The position numbers were made by a program, and so were the translations under genes. Shown one piece after another: positions 22,995-34,085 of a stretch of DNA of 64,000 bases (position 1 is its first letter; the number at the start of each line of letters is the position of its first letter). The DNA lies in NCBI GenBank assembly GCA_900312665.1, contig ONZQ02000008.1, positions 868,001 to 932,000 on the forward strand, in the 5' to 3' direction. The DNA is from Cephalotrichum gorgonifer. Its lineage: Eukaryota; Ascomycota; Sordariomycetes; Microascales; Microascaceae. Under the pieces are notes generated by a model. That model made no database searches. It was not told the origin of the DNA and saw only the letters and a list, made by a program, of their open reading frames with translations.

Positions 22995-25900
22995 CTACCA
23001 CATAGCGCCCTTCTCAACCAATAGCTTGACCACGCCTTCGTGCCCATTTGTCGTAGCCCGCTGCAGTGGTGTCATGTAATTGCCGTCAGTAGCCTTAACA
23101 TCAGCACCCTTGTCGAGTAACAGCTTGACGACGCCTTCATGTCCGTTCCTGGCAGCCCAGAGCAGTGGCGTGGAATAGGTGCTGTCCATGGCCTCGATAT
23201 CAGCGCCCATCCGGAGCAGGAGATTGACGATGGCTTCATTCCCGTCCATGGCGGCCTTGAGCAGCGGTCTCATGGAGTACTTGCTCTCTGTAGCCTCGAT
23301 ATCGGCACCCTTCTCGAGCAGCACCTTGGCGACGGGCTCATGCCCATTCATGACGGCCGTGAGCAGTGGCGTATTGCGATCGTTGTCCCTGGCCTCGATA
23401 TCAGGGCCCTTCTCGAGCAGCAGCTTGACGGTGTCAGCGTGCCCTCTCATGGCAGCGCCGAGAAGTGGCGTGCTACCGCTCCTGTCCTTCGCCTCAGTAT
23501 AGGCGCCCCTCTGGAGGAGTAGTTTGACGATGGAGGTATGCCCATTCCTGGCAGCTACGAGCAACGGTGTGGCATCGTCTTGATCTTTCGCGCTGATATT
23601 AACTGTCCAACTATCCAAAAGAAGCTTGATGACATTGTGCCCCCCGGACTGGGCCGCGAAGTGCAGTGGAGTTCTCTCCTCGAGGTCCGGTTGGTCCAAG
23701 TCTGCCCCAAGGCGGATGAGACGCTCGGCGTGTAGCTCATGGCCAAACTCCGCGCAGAACGAAATTGCGGTCCTACCACCTTCGTCCTGGCCGTTCAGAT
23801 TCGCCGTCATCTCCAAGAGGATATTTACGACTTCCACCCAGTCGTTCCGGCGCTCCCCCTGGACGTCGTTCCGGACAGCCAGAGGAAGTGCCAGTCGTAA
23901 GGGTTCGGAACTGGACTCGTCCGTGGTTACAAGGCACAAGCGGTATAATGCCTCGAGTTTATCCTGGTCTTGGAGTGCTTCAATAAGCGGGTAGCGAGCG
24001 TGAGTTGTCCCCTGGATTCCGCTGTCATCGCCCACGGAAGAGTCTTGGCGAAAACGGGATCCGTAGGTGAGCTTTTTTTTGAGGGCCCAGTAGACCATTA
24101 GAAGCTCCGCGATCTCGCTGTCGCTTCCATAAGTTCGAAGGAGCCCCTCGATAGCCAAAGTAACCAAATATATTCTACCGCTCCCCTCGGAATCTCTCGT
24201 GGGTGTCCAGCGTGCAAGCACCCAGAAATAGACTTCCACTGTCGCACGGATACCCCTCGCAAGTTCGGGTGGGTCGTCTGCATGCCATTGGCACGCCCAA
24301 TGTAGAATGTCCACTGCGCGGCGCCATTCTGACGCCTTCCGATACGTTCCGGCGGCCTGGATCGCTATTGAGACCATGTCCCTGGGGGTGAATCGGGTTC
24401 TAGATGCTAGCAGGAGGCATAGCAAAGCTTCGGAGTGCGACCCCAGCCCGCTCTCTACAAATGCCTTCGCGAAGGTGGAGAGTGTTGGGTTATTGAGCTG
24501 TATGGACCAGTTATTCTCTGAGGCGGTTGTTGGCTCGATATTTATAACCGCCGTTAAGGACATTGTCAGGGATGCGAAGAGTTCCTGGGCACAGATATCC
24601 AGAAGCGACCCAGTTGTCGGATGAACCTGGGCTCGAATGTTCACTCTTTTCGTCCCCGATGTGCTCGACGTGCTCGACGTGCTTGGCGAATCCGAGACGA
24701 GGGGTCGAGGCATCTCGCGTAGGGAATTCCATCCGCAAAACCGTCCCAACTTCCGCCTAGACGACTGCTTCTTATCCTTGGTTGGTAGTGGTTCCCAATG
24801 GCCATTGTCGCTAGATATCCATAGACTAACAATGCCATAGCAACTTTGCCTCTCAACTGTAAGGATGGATTTGTTGAATACCACTGCGTTAGAGCCAAGC
24901 CATAAGTCCATTTCCTCCTGTCTATCGGCTTCGCGTTCCCAATTGTCGTCGTCCAGACCGGCCGAAATGATCCTCAAACACTGGACAAGCCCAGCGAGGG
25001 AGGAATTCGGGTCTTCTCCATCCCTGATGCGATGGTCGGATATCATAGTCCACACCCAGAGACCTAGGACGGCCTCTAACCGTGCAGAGTCAATGCTCCA
25101 AGCTGTCTTGGACGCCTCGGATGGGGGCTTCAAGATGATGTCGATTCCCTGCTCCTGGGGAGTCCCTCGGCCGGCATGGGGACTAGCGGCTGCTTGAATG
25201 CGAAGCGCAATATCGCCCTCCGGTCGCTCTCTTCGGAATATGTCCTCCGCGACCCGACAGATGGCGGTAGACAACGCCCCTGCCTTCGCACGAACTTTCA
25301 CGTACGAGTCTTTCCACTTCTGACATTCCGCATCTTCAAGTTGTCTAGAGGCGAGTTGGCTAGCGTGCCCTGTTAGATGAGCGAGCCGCTCTCGGATCGC
25401 GAGCAAATCTTCAAAATCTAACTTTCGAGTTGAGTCTTCAGAGTGGGTAGATGAGGAGCATGGCTGTTGGGGCAAGTTGAGACTTGGTCTCAGGGCGGTT
25501 TTCCGGGACAGGTTGAAGATCTGTCTTCGACTGCGCTGTCGCGTTTGCCTTGGATGGTGATTTGCTGCTTTGAACTATGACAGCATTCTCAAACTGGCCA
25601 GTAACATGCCATGACGGCACTTTTGGGGAATCTTGCCGAACGATCTCAAAGGATATCCAGTCAAGCTCATGCCCTGCGACGATATCGGGCATCTCGTTCA
25701 GCTTGTTGTCGTTCCTACTGAGGCGCTGCATGCGAAGACACCCTCGGAGGAGGCTCATAGTGAGAGTAATGGCCAGATGCGCGATAGAAACCCAGGCCTT
25801 CATCCCGCGGAGGCCGATGAATTGCATAATATATCCAACGGCCACCGCCACGACCGCGAGGAGAGTGTACACCTCGAAATCGACAAAGTCCTTCCTGGAC

Positions 25901-26889
25901 GACGTCCAGACCCGGAGAGGGTCTTTCTCGGTCGTCTCAAAATACGCAAACGGATCAAAGCTCTGGTCGCCAATGACTTGGGGTCCAGGCTGGAGCCAGA
26001 TGAGATGCGAGCGCCCGGATTTGGGAGGCTCGCTCTCGCGCTTGTAGCGGCGTTCCTGCGTGGCCTGGCCGATCAGAGCCGCGCAGCTCCACATTCCTGT
26101 GCACATGAGGACGGTCCCGGTGATGTACATGACCGGAGCGTAGTTCCGAGAGGCCGATGACCCCGTTCCGGCGAGGCTCCAGCGAAGAATCCAGACGCCG
26201 ACGCCGGCGAGGGCGAGGAGGCCGGCCTGCAGGGTAAACCCTGTCGCGGCCACCGCGTAAAAGACCCAGTCCGGCTGCTTTTTTATGCCGACGTTGAGCG
26301 AGAGGTTCGGATTCTGAGCGAACGGTGTTTCCGCGCCACTGGTCCCAGAGGCATGTCCCTCCTGTTTCTTCCACTCTGAAGTATCCGGGTCTGTTAGGCT
26401 CTCGAGGTGATGTCGGAACAAGTAAAGCGGTATCTCGTTTGTTGAACCCGGAAGCTCGCCGCTCTTACGGGGGATGTACACGAGCTCGAGGATACTTGGC
26501 CGGCCAAGGACGCGAGTGATGCCGCCCCTGGTGAACAGCTCACACACATCACGGCTGGTAGACGTGCACAGTTCAACCTCGACCAGGCCGTCACCTTCCT
26601 GGGACCTGCCGATGAAGGCGCGGAGAGAGGTGTGTCCGCAGACTCGAATGGCTGAGATGATGGCAGTGACGACCCCAATTGGGGCCATGCAGAAGATGAA
26701 GTAGTCTAGGAAGGTTGTGCTCTCGCTTAGATACTGTTTGGTTATGGACTCTCCGAAGAGAACCAGGAGGGGGCCTAAGTCCGTGGCTAGGTTGTTGGAG
26801 AAATCAGACAGGTCGTCGCCGGCGTTGACGGTGGGAAGCGCAAGGGCGCAGATGAAGAGTGTCTAGGCGGTATTTGGCCATTGCTGCAT
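22995..26889 (-). CDS. Ankyrin-repeat multi-pass membrane protein, probably broken
   Basis: This belongs to a family common in filamentous fungi: N-terminal signal sequence, about five membrane helices, a long linker and C-terminal ankyrin repeats. The helices lie around FIFCMAPIGVVTAIIS, VFYAVAATGFTLQAGLLALA, YITGTVLMCTGMWSCAAL, YTLLAVVAVAVGYIM and VSIAHLAITLTMSLL. The C-terminus holds about eight ankyrin repeats (for example TPLLWAARNGHEGVVKLLLD) ending at TAG 22997-22995. Two problems exist. The natural start at 26889 reads MQQWPNTA, then TAG (26865-26863), then continues in frame as TLFICALALPTVNAGDDLSD, a perfect signal-peptide continuation. The halves also meet out of frame near 25.46-25.51 kb. 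A 46-nt intron (25509-25464, GTCCCG…ACAG) would repair that join; otherwise it is a frameshift. A start at the internal Met (26688) would lose the signal peptide. Confidence 0.75.
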
Positions 26890-28794
26890 TATGAATGGCC
26901 CGGCCGGTTAGGGGAACCTGTTAGTCGTTGGAAGAGATTGCCTAACAGCGGCATACACCTTGATATTGTTCGATTTGTTCAACGATTGACCTGAATATGA
27001 CAATGACAGGCGAAGCAGTAGCTTCCTCGAGTACTTGACACTCAGAGAAGATAGATAGCAGCTATGTTGGGCGTCGGCGGCCGTGAAATCACAAACCACA
27101 CCGGCGGGCGTCCCAGCCTGCTCCCGACCAGCGCGGCGGGGGGCGGAGCCAGGCTGGCCGAGCAGGGGGGGGTTGCGAACCAACACCACGAATCGCAAGG
27201 TGGATCGAGATCTCTGCATGGCGCTTACTGCGGGTGCCAAGAAAATGGCTAGGATAGCGGGTTGGCTGTTATTACTTTGGAAGCCCGGCCAGCTGGGTGA
27301 CCGACATTGCACAAATATGTCGATAGCCAATCCAAAGACGACTGGAGACGCCGACAGGGCGCCCAGTTCTCGAGCAACGCCGCAGAACGTACATGAGGAC
27401 ACACGAAAAAGCTCGGCGATTGTTCGAGGGGAGTCGCTGCCGAGATATCAATGAAGTCGTCCATTGCATTCGTGCAACATGCTCAGGGGAAGCGTCTTGA
27501 CTTCGGAGGCCCATGGCAATGCCTCGGAGTGGGACCCGCTTTTCCCGGTGCGGCTCCGAATTTATGCTCCCGGTTCAAAGGGGAATGGCACTTGGTGTAC
27601 CCATGACATGAGTTTGGGTTAGTGGGGCCGTGATAGAAATTAATAGAAATGGAAATGGAAATCAGGAGGAGGGGGAGATAGGATCGGCTAGATTTATGGC
27701 GAGTGCAGGATAAAATAATGAGGAGCTGAGGCGAGACTCCGTTCCTTGTTTCTTTGACCCGGAAGAGGAGGCATGACAATACAACCACCTAATGGTGTAC
27801 TGGTTTCCTCGTCAGCGGCAGTGGTCTCTCTCTTACTAGGCTCGTCTCAAAACAGGGTGTCTCTGCGCCCAGTTACTATGATATGTGGGCTGCTCGGGAC
27901 ATATATTTTATACCATAGAGTAGCGCCGGCAGTTCAATCCTCCTCCTCACGACAAGTGAGTGGAGGGCCCCTCCCCAATTACCCCCAGACTATTCCGGAT
28001 TTAGAATCCAAAAGGAAACCTCAAGTGAGATAATGTAGGCTTCTAGTTGTGTTCAAAGACAGCGGTGTTCATACCTTCAACATGAATGTACATTCACCAG
28101 AATGAGATGGGGGCGGACCTTATCTTTCGCGGATATATATCCCCTTACACTCGCCAAGTGGCAAGCGCCACAGCTCGCCTATAATCGAAGACTCCTCGTC
28201 TGCTCTACAAGAAAGAAGCGCGGCTGAGTTTACATGTATAGACGGCTCCCAAGTGTTCAAGTATCACACATGTTCAAGCCAAAGGCTACGAGGCAAATAG
28301 GGGAAACACAAGTGATCGCGGAGGAGATAGCCCCGTGAAAATGTCCGGGTTCCATATATTCGGTTGTTCCCTCCCTTGTCTTTGATGCAACAAATGCCCA
28401 CAAGCCCGAACTTTTCCTCCTTTCCTTACAAAAAGTATAAAAAAACAAACAAATCGTGAGGGGAGTTATTGTACATGATTTTTCCTTCGTTTCTACACCC
28501 CGAGCACCCGACAGAAAGCAAAACAAAATGGTGGTTTCCCCGGAATCCCAATGCTGTACATATTATAATCTTACACACACGCTGAAGCAAAGGCTCGATA
28601 TGTCCCGAGCTCGTCCCTCCCTGCCTAACTCTATCCGTAGAGAAGGGAAGCAAAGCGTGGAGAAAGTCTCAAATCAAGCCCAAGTCTCCCCGAAAAACAA
28701 AATAGCGAAGGCGTGGGGAGAGACGGGGTTGTATGTCTTGAGGAGTTGAAAAAAAAATGGGGGAGGGGGAAGAGAGGAAGGAAGGAGATCGCAA
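26890..28794. other. about 1.9 kb intergenic
   Basis: The region lies upstream of the ankyrin gene and downstream of MGE1. At 26.9-27.5 kb several frames stay open for 60-165 codons on both strands, but they overlap, and the longest (minus strand) lacks an ATG. I therefore call none. A 86-codon plus-strand frame at 27773-28033 also lacks support. The 28.0-28.8 kb end is A/T-rich, as expected for a 3' UTR of MGE1. Confidence 0.45.
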
Positions 28795-29632
28795 CTAAGC
28801 CTTCTTAGAGACGATGACCTTCGAGGGCCTCAACAGCCTGCCGTTAAGCTGGTACCCCTTGCTCTCCACGGCGATGATGATGCCGTCCTCGCCCTCGGCC
28901 TGGGGCACGATGACGGTGACCTCGTGTGTGGAGGCGTCGAACTTGGAGCCGACCTCGGTCTCGACCTTCTCGATCCCGTGCTGCGCCAGCGTCTGCGCCA
29001 GGACCGACTCCGTCATCTTCAGGCCCTCGACCAGGGCCTGGAGGTGCGCCTGCTCCTCGGCCTTGGACTCGTGCAGGGCCTCGGCGGGCACGCCGGCCAG
29101 GGCGCGGTCGAAGTTGTCGAGGGACTCGAGGAGGTCGGAGGCGAACTTCTGGACGGCGTAGGTCTTGGCCGACTTCTGGTCGCGCGCGCTGCGGTCTTGG
29201 AGGGTGCGGAACTCGGCTAGGAGGCGGAGGTACTTGTCCTGTGGAATAGCCGGGTTAGTCAAATCGTTCGCGCTGTCTTCCTGACTCCCAACCCTATGAC
29301 TCCGTGAAGCTGTGCGGGAAGGGGGAATGGGAAAGGGGGAGGGGGAGGGAACTAACCTTGAGATCTACAACCTCCTTATCCTTGGTCTCCAGCTTCTTCT
29401 TGAGCTCCACTACCTCGCCGTTCTCCTGCGGCGCCGCCTCCTTCTCCTTCTCCGCCTCCTTCTCCTTCACCTCGTCTTTCGCCTCGGCGCTGTACCACCT
29501 CGTAGCCCCCATCCTAAACGCCGCCGGCGCCACGGCGCGCTGCTGCGACCTCAGAACGGCCGACGTCGTCCTCGCGGCGACGGGCGCGGCGCGGAAAGCG
29601 CGCGCGTTGGAGAAGATTGCCCTGCGTAGCAT
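28795..29632 (-). CDS. MGE1: Mitochondrial GrpE-type nucleotide exchange factor
   Basis: Matrix co-chaperone that releases ADP from mitochondrial Hsp70 (Ssc1) during protein import and folding. Two exons, 29632-29357 and 29238-28795, with a GTTAGT…CACAG intron, give 239 aa. The presequence MLRRAIFSNARAFRAAPVAA is Arg/Ala-rich without acids. A charged coiled coil follows (VVELKKKLETKDKEVVDLK, continuing across the splice into DKYLRLLAEFRTLQDR). The GrpE core has FASDLLESLDNFDRAL and GLKMTESVLAQTLAQHGIEK, and the beta domain ends NGRLLRPSKVIVSKKA, the family signature. The length matches fungal Mge1. Confidence 0.96.
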
Positions 29633-30586
29633 TTTGGGTGGTAGATTTGTGTGTAATGGGGGAGAGGAAGAGAAAAATGGGATTTAGATTACGTTCGGTA
29701 GGTAAACGTAGGTTTCGCGGTTGTTGAAAATTAAGTGGTGATGGGGCGATGGGAGAGTTAGCTTGCAATTGACTCAGGACGTTTTCGTAGCTTTTTGGAA
29801 GGTGCTGGATTTTCTTTGCTCGAATTTTTCCCACGTAATGAGTGAGGGAGCGAGCTCTTGGCAGGTGTTGACACGTGAGGTCGGCAGGGGTCACCCGTGG
29901 ATCCGTGGCCTTGGCTGTCCAGTCCGGCCGACAACGCCGATCGGAGGTACCGGCGATGGGAAATGGAGTGACCTCAAGAACGGAGTACCCCACACGGACT
30001 ACTCCGAACAGTTCGGCATAGCTTGGCAGGAGCGGCACTCCCGAGGCATTGATTCAGTAGAACTCGCACCAAACGGGTAATAGCCTTACAGTTTAAGGTC
30101 AAGGGTGGTGATGATGCTTGGGGAGTTGGATTGGAGCAGACACTTGCAGGTCTGCCAATAGTCTTCAGGGTGGAAATGGTACATGTATCGTTCTGTTCTC
30201 GTCTTATGTCCCGTGATATCTTCGAAGTGCTATGCAATGTCAGGCCAAACGCGGCTAGACGTCCCTCATTATACCGTGGAAACCAATGGGAACTAATCCA
30301 ACTCTCCCTCTTCCCAGCCGGTCTCTCCCAATTAATGGTTATTCCCCTTGTCCCCGGTGGCACCTCAATCCCGTCCCGCCTGCTATTTTTTGTCTTCCTG
30401 TATGCCAACGCCGTGAGAATGCAAGAATGAGTCCCTTGTTCCCCTGTAACTTTGAAATCCAAAAAAAATCCCGCCAACGGAAGAAAAAAAAAGATGATGC
30501 TGCCATCCTGTCTAGCCTGAGGCCCTGTCTATATGCCCCGATATTGATTCCCAAAAGACCCGAGACAAGTGGCGAAATGGCGAGCT
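29633..30586. other. intergenic between MGE1 and the dicarboxylate carrier
   Basis: This holds the MGE1 promoter and the 3' flank of the carrier gene. Short frames on both strands have no recognisable features. Poly-A runs near 30460-30495 are consistent with untranslated sequence. Confidence 0.45.
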
Positions 30587-31766
30587 CTAAACGGGAACAT
30601 CGACGTACTTTCTGTACAAGTTCCTATGCATCTCTAGGAAGAGGAATGTGCTGATGGTTTGCCTACACCCCGGTATGTCAGCTCAGATGCCGCAGAAGAA
30701 GGGTCTGCGGGGAAACGCGGTGTCCACTTACGGTCCAAGTCGAAGGAAGCTCGGCGTCCAGCCCCTAAACATCCACCCTAGCCCGTCGGCCTTGTAAAGA
30801 TCCTTCAGCACGCTCATGACCCCGTGCCCCGTGTGCCCCGACATGACGCGCGTCTTGACGACATCCACGGGGCTCGTCACCGTAGCCGCGACGACACCCG
30901 CCAGGAACGACGCGGTGAAGTGCGTCGCCATGTCGTCGCCCATCCTCGTGTGCGTGATCAGTAGCCTTTTGATGGAGTCGTACGACGCCAGCTGAGCGGA
31001 GGTCATGAAGGCCGCGCGCACGCTGTTGGGCCACACGCCCCTGAACCAGGACGCGAAGCCCTCGTGCTTGGCCATGTGGTAGATGCCGTGGACGCCGTGC
31101 CTGTAGTTCCTCCGGTGGGCGGCCGCCAGCGTGGCGTCGTGCTGCATGCGGACGTTGACGACATCCGCCGCGTTACCGCACACGCCGCCTATCAGGCCCG
31201 ACACGGTGGAGAGCGCGATTAGCATGGGGAGGCCGGGCTGCTTGCCGTCGTGGGTCGCGCGGGCCTTGAGGTCCTCGTAGATGCCGAAGCGGATGGTCGA
31301 GTACGTCATTTGGCGGAGGAGGGAGGCCGAGAGGCCGCTGTAGAGACCGCTGATGCCGTCGGACTTGATGATGTGGACGAAGGTTCGGGACATGGTCTTC
31401 GGCATGTCGCCCGATCGCGTCTGGAGGCGGACCTGCGTAGGGAGAGGGGGATACTGTTAGCGAGTGGAGGGGATCGAGGGAGGATTCGCGCCGTGTCGAC
31501 TGGGTGGTGTCGTGAAGCTTACCTTGACTGCGACGGGTAGCCAGTTAGCTTCGGAACAACACTCGGTAAATGGGGGGAATAGGATACTCGTTTCTCGACT
31601 TACCTAGGTCCAATGGATGTGTCACGCAAGCAGCCATGCTGCTCGCGCTGCCGCCGAACCAGAAAGGGTATTTCGCGGGCGACTTCTTCTTCTCGCCAGC
31701 GCCAGCGACAGACACGACAATCTCAGGCGTCGGGTCCGCCGGTCTTGCCGAATTTGAGAAGCTCAT
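30587..31766 (-). CDS. DIC1: Mitochondrial dicarboxylate carrier
   Basis: Inner-membrane carrier of the SLC25 family that exchanges malate or succinate for phosphate. This supports gluconeogenesis and growth on C2 compounds, and so matches acetyl-CoA synthetase metabolically. Exons 31766-31604, 31523-31527 (5 nt), 31432-30732 and 30650-30587 give 310 aa. The microexon TCAAG completes the first signature PLDLVK before VRLQTRSGD. The second signature reads NAADVVNVRMQ, with Ala in place of the usual Pro. The third is SPVDVVKTRVM. Six membrane segments are expected. DIC-type text includes LSASLLRQMTYSTIRFGIYE and FRGVWPNSVRAAFMTSAQLA. The last exon reads TFLFLEMHRNLYRKYVDVPV. Close relatives are oxoglutarate or oxaloacetate carriers, but the match is best to Dic1. 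Confidence 0.93.
31523..31527 (-). other. 5-nt microexon of the dicarboxylate carrier
   Basis: Reading the minus strand, CGCAG|TCAAG|GTAAGC isolates five bases between two GT-AG introns. Joined to the G ending exon 1 they encode Val-Lys, completing the PLDLVK carrier signature. Without this exon both the frame and the signature lysine are lost. Confidence 0.85.
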
Positions 31767-32579
31767 CTTGTGCGACGGACGAAGCCAAATAATACTCTAA
31801 AAAATACCGGCGTATGGACGAGGACGAGGGCTTATCGATGAGCTCCTGCTTATAGAAGGGACGACTTCCCAAGGGGGGGTAAGCGACGCGATTGGTATAT
31901 ACAAGCAGCTATCGCTATCGCCGCGTTCGGAGGACAGGCCAAAAAAAAAGTGGGCAGTCGGGAGCAAACCAATCTTTCGGGCAGGCTTAGAGGGGAGGAG
32001 TGGAGGAGAGAGGGAAATAGCTCTTCGTAGGAGGTCGCTCGTGGGAAATTGATGCTGCAATCGGGTATCGGGTCGGGTATTAGAGACAACGGTTGCTATC
32101 TGATTCACTCTCCAGCCTCATCTGACTTTTGTTCCAAGTTCAAGCTCCTTGCGATGCCCACTCCGACGACGGGGTTCGCATTAGTTATGGGACGAAATTT
32201 ATTACGGATGTGCTCGGTTATGGAAGGGGCCTTCGGAGAATTATTGTCCACTTACAGGGCCCAACTGCAGCCATGTGCAGTGCATGACCCTGATTATTAG
32301 CACTTCGCAGTCCTTGGGAGTTAACTGTGCCTAGTACTGTGTATATTTCTCCTAACGTTTCAATCAACACTGTGTGGGAACTTGCAGGTTCCAGATTCGA
32401 GCTCGAGAAAGTGACGATGCTTCATGTTGAATGGAGCATTGAATTCTCGTTTGGTTTAGCCCCACGCTACCTGGCGACAAGTGAACGGCAACTCGCACAC
32501 CCCTGCGCGAGTAGAACGAAGGGTAGATAAGGCCCAAGGTTTGAGGTCTCCTTCCTTTCCGTCCGGCGCGCCCACAGCA
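31767..32579. other. divergent promoter between the carrier and mitochondrial PheRS genes
   Basis: An 813-bp spacer separates two divergent nuclear genes for mitochondrial proteins. Short frames are present but unsupported. No distinct regulatory motif was identified. Confidence 0.45.
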
Positions 32580-34085
32580 ATGTCAGGGCCACTCAGGACC
32601 TTCTCTCGGCTGAGGCTTCAAGCCCAGCTTCGGGCCCGGCCTGGCATCATCAGCTGCCGCCGGGGCTACTCAGGTAAGAAACAGGAGCCCGGGCACGAAT
32701 AGATGATAGTAGGCGACCATAGAAGCTCACACACCCTTCCAGACAAGTCCGCGACACCGCCATCCACAGTCGAAGTCGACGGGAAGACCGTCACGACGGA
32801 CTCCTGGTTCAACGCGCCGCCCAACATCCTCGCAGCCGCGGGCCGCCGCCTCCACCTCCAGAAGGACCACCCGATATCTATAACCCGGCAGATAATCGAG
32901 GCCCAGTTCCCCTCCCCGACCTACAACCACTACAACTCCTTCCACCCCGTCGTTTCCACGAAGCAGAACTTCGACTCCCTCGGCTTCCCCGCGGACCACC
33001 CCGGGCGGAACAAGTCGGACACCTACTACCTCAATAAGGACACGCTCTTCAGGACGCACACGAGCGCCCACCAGGCCGACACCTTCCGGGCCGACCGGAC
33101 CCCGGGATACCTCATCAGCGCCGACGTCTACAGGCGCGACGCCATCGACCGGAGCCACTACCCCGTCTTCCACCAGATGGAGGGCGCGCGTACGTGGGAC
33201 AGGGCCAAGGTGCCCGGCGGCGACATAGCGGCGGCCGTCCGCGCCGACCTCGCCGCGCTCCCGACGCACGACGTGGTCGTCGAGGACCCCAACCCGCCCG
33301 TGCACCCGGAGCGGAACCCGCTGCAGGCCGAGCACCACACCCTGGCGGAGGCGGAGGCGGTGGGCGCGCACCTGAAGAGGTCGCTGGAGCTGATGGTTGT
33401 GGACATCTTCACGCGCGCCAAGGCGGCCGCGTCGCGCGACGACCCGGACTACGTCGGCGAGCCGCTGCGCGTCCGCTGGGTCGAGGCCTACTTCCCCTTC
33501 ACGAGCCCGTCGTGGGAGCTCGAGGTGTACTACGACGGCGACTGGCTCGAGGTCCTGGGGTGCGGCGTCGTCCGCCACGACATCCTCGCCAGCGCGGGGG
33601 TCCCCGGCCAGGTCGGGTGGGCGTTCGGCGTGGGGCTCGACCGCATTGCCATGCTCCTCTTCCAGATCCCGGACATCAGGCTCTACTGGTCCCGCGACGA
33701 GAGGTTCCTGTCGCAGTTCGCGGGGGTCTCGGACGACCTCGACTCGCTACGCCGGTTCGTGCCGTTCTCCAAGTACCCGCCCTGCAGGAAGGACGTGTCG
33801 TTCTGGCTGCGCTCGACGTCGGCGGCGGGCGGGGACCCGAGGCCCAGCGCGCACGACTTCCACGAGAACGACGTAATGGAGGTGGTGCGGAACGTGGCGG
33901 GGGACCGCGTGGAGGACGTGCTGTTCGCGGACGAGTTTACGCACCCGAAGACGGGGAGGCGGAGCCTCTGTTACAGGATCAACTATAGGAGTCTCGAGCG
34001 GACGCTTACGAACGCGGAGACGAACGCGCTCCACGCGGAGGTGGAGGCTGCGCTTGTGAAGCAGCTTGGCGTGGAGATTAGGTGA
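32580..34085 (+). CDS. MSF1: Mitochondrial phenylalanyl-tRNA synthetase
   Basis: Class II synthetase charging mitochondrial tRNA-Phe, a single-chain alpha-type enzyme. Exon 1 (32580-32673) encodes the presequence MSGPLRTFSRLRLQAQLRAR, rich in Arg and without acids. A GTAAGA…CCAG intron joins G|AC to DKSATPPSTVEVDGKTV from 32743, giving 478 aa in total. Class II motif text is visible: YNHYNSFHPVVSTKQNFDSL, TSAHQADTFRADRTPGYL, the motif 2 region DRSHYPVFHQMEGAR, and motif 3 GVGLDRIAMLLFQIPDIRLY. The C-terminal anticodon-binding ferredoxin-like domain (FDX-ACB) starts near PFSKYPPCRKDVSFWL and ends CYRINYRSLERTLTNAE. The coding sequence is very GC-rich, like its neighbours. Confidence 0.96.

Noticed and set aside
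26908..27464. Overlapping frames upstream of the ankyrin gene, the longest reading CGVARELGALSASPVVFG
   Set aside because: The longest lacks an ATG, three frames compete over the same DNA, and no splice structure could be settled.
32727..33578. Long minus-strand frame opposite mitochondrial PheRS
   Set aside because: It is a mirror frame of very GC-rich coding DNA; the protein is Val/Gly/Arg-rich with no domain.
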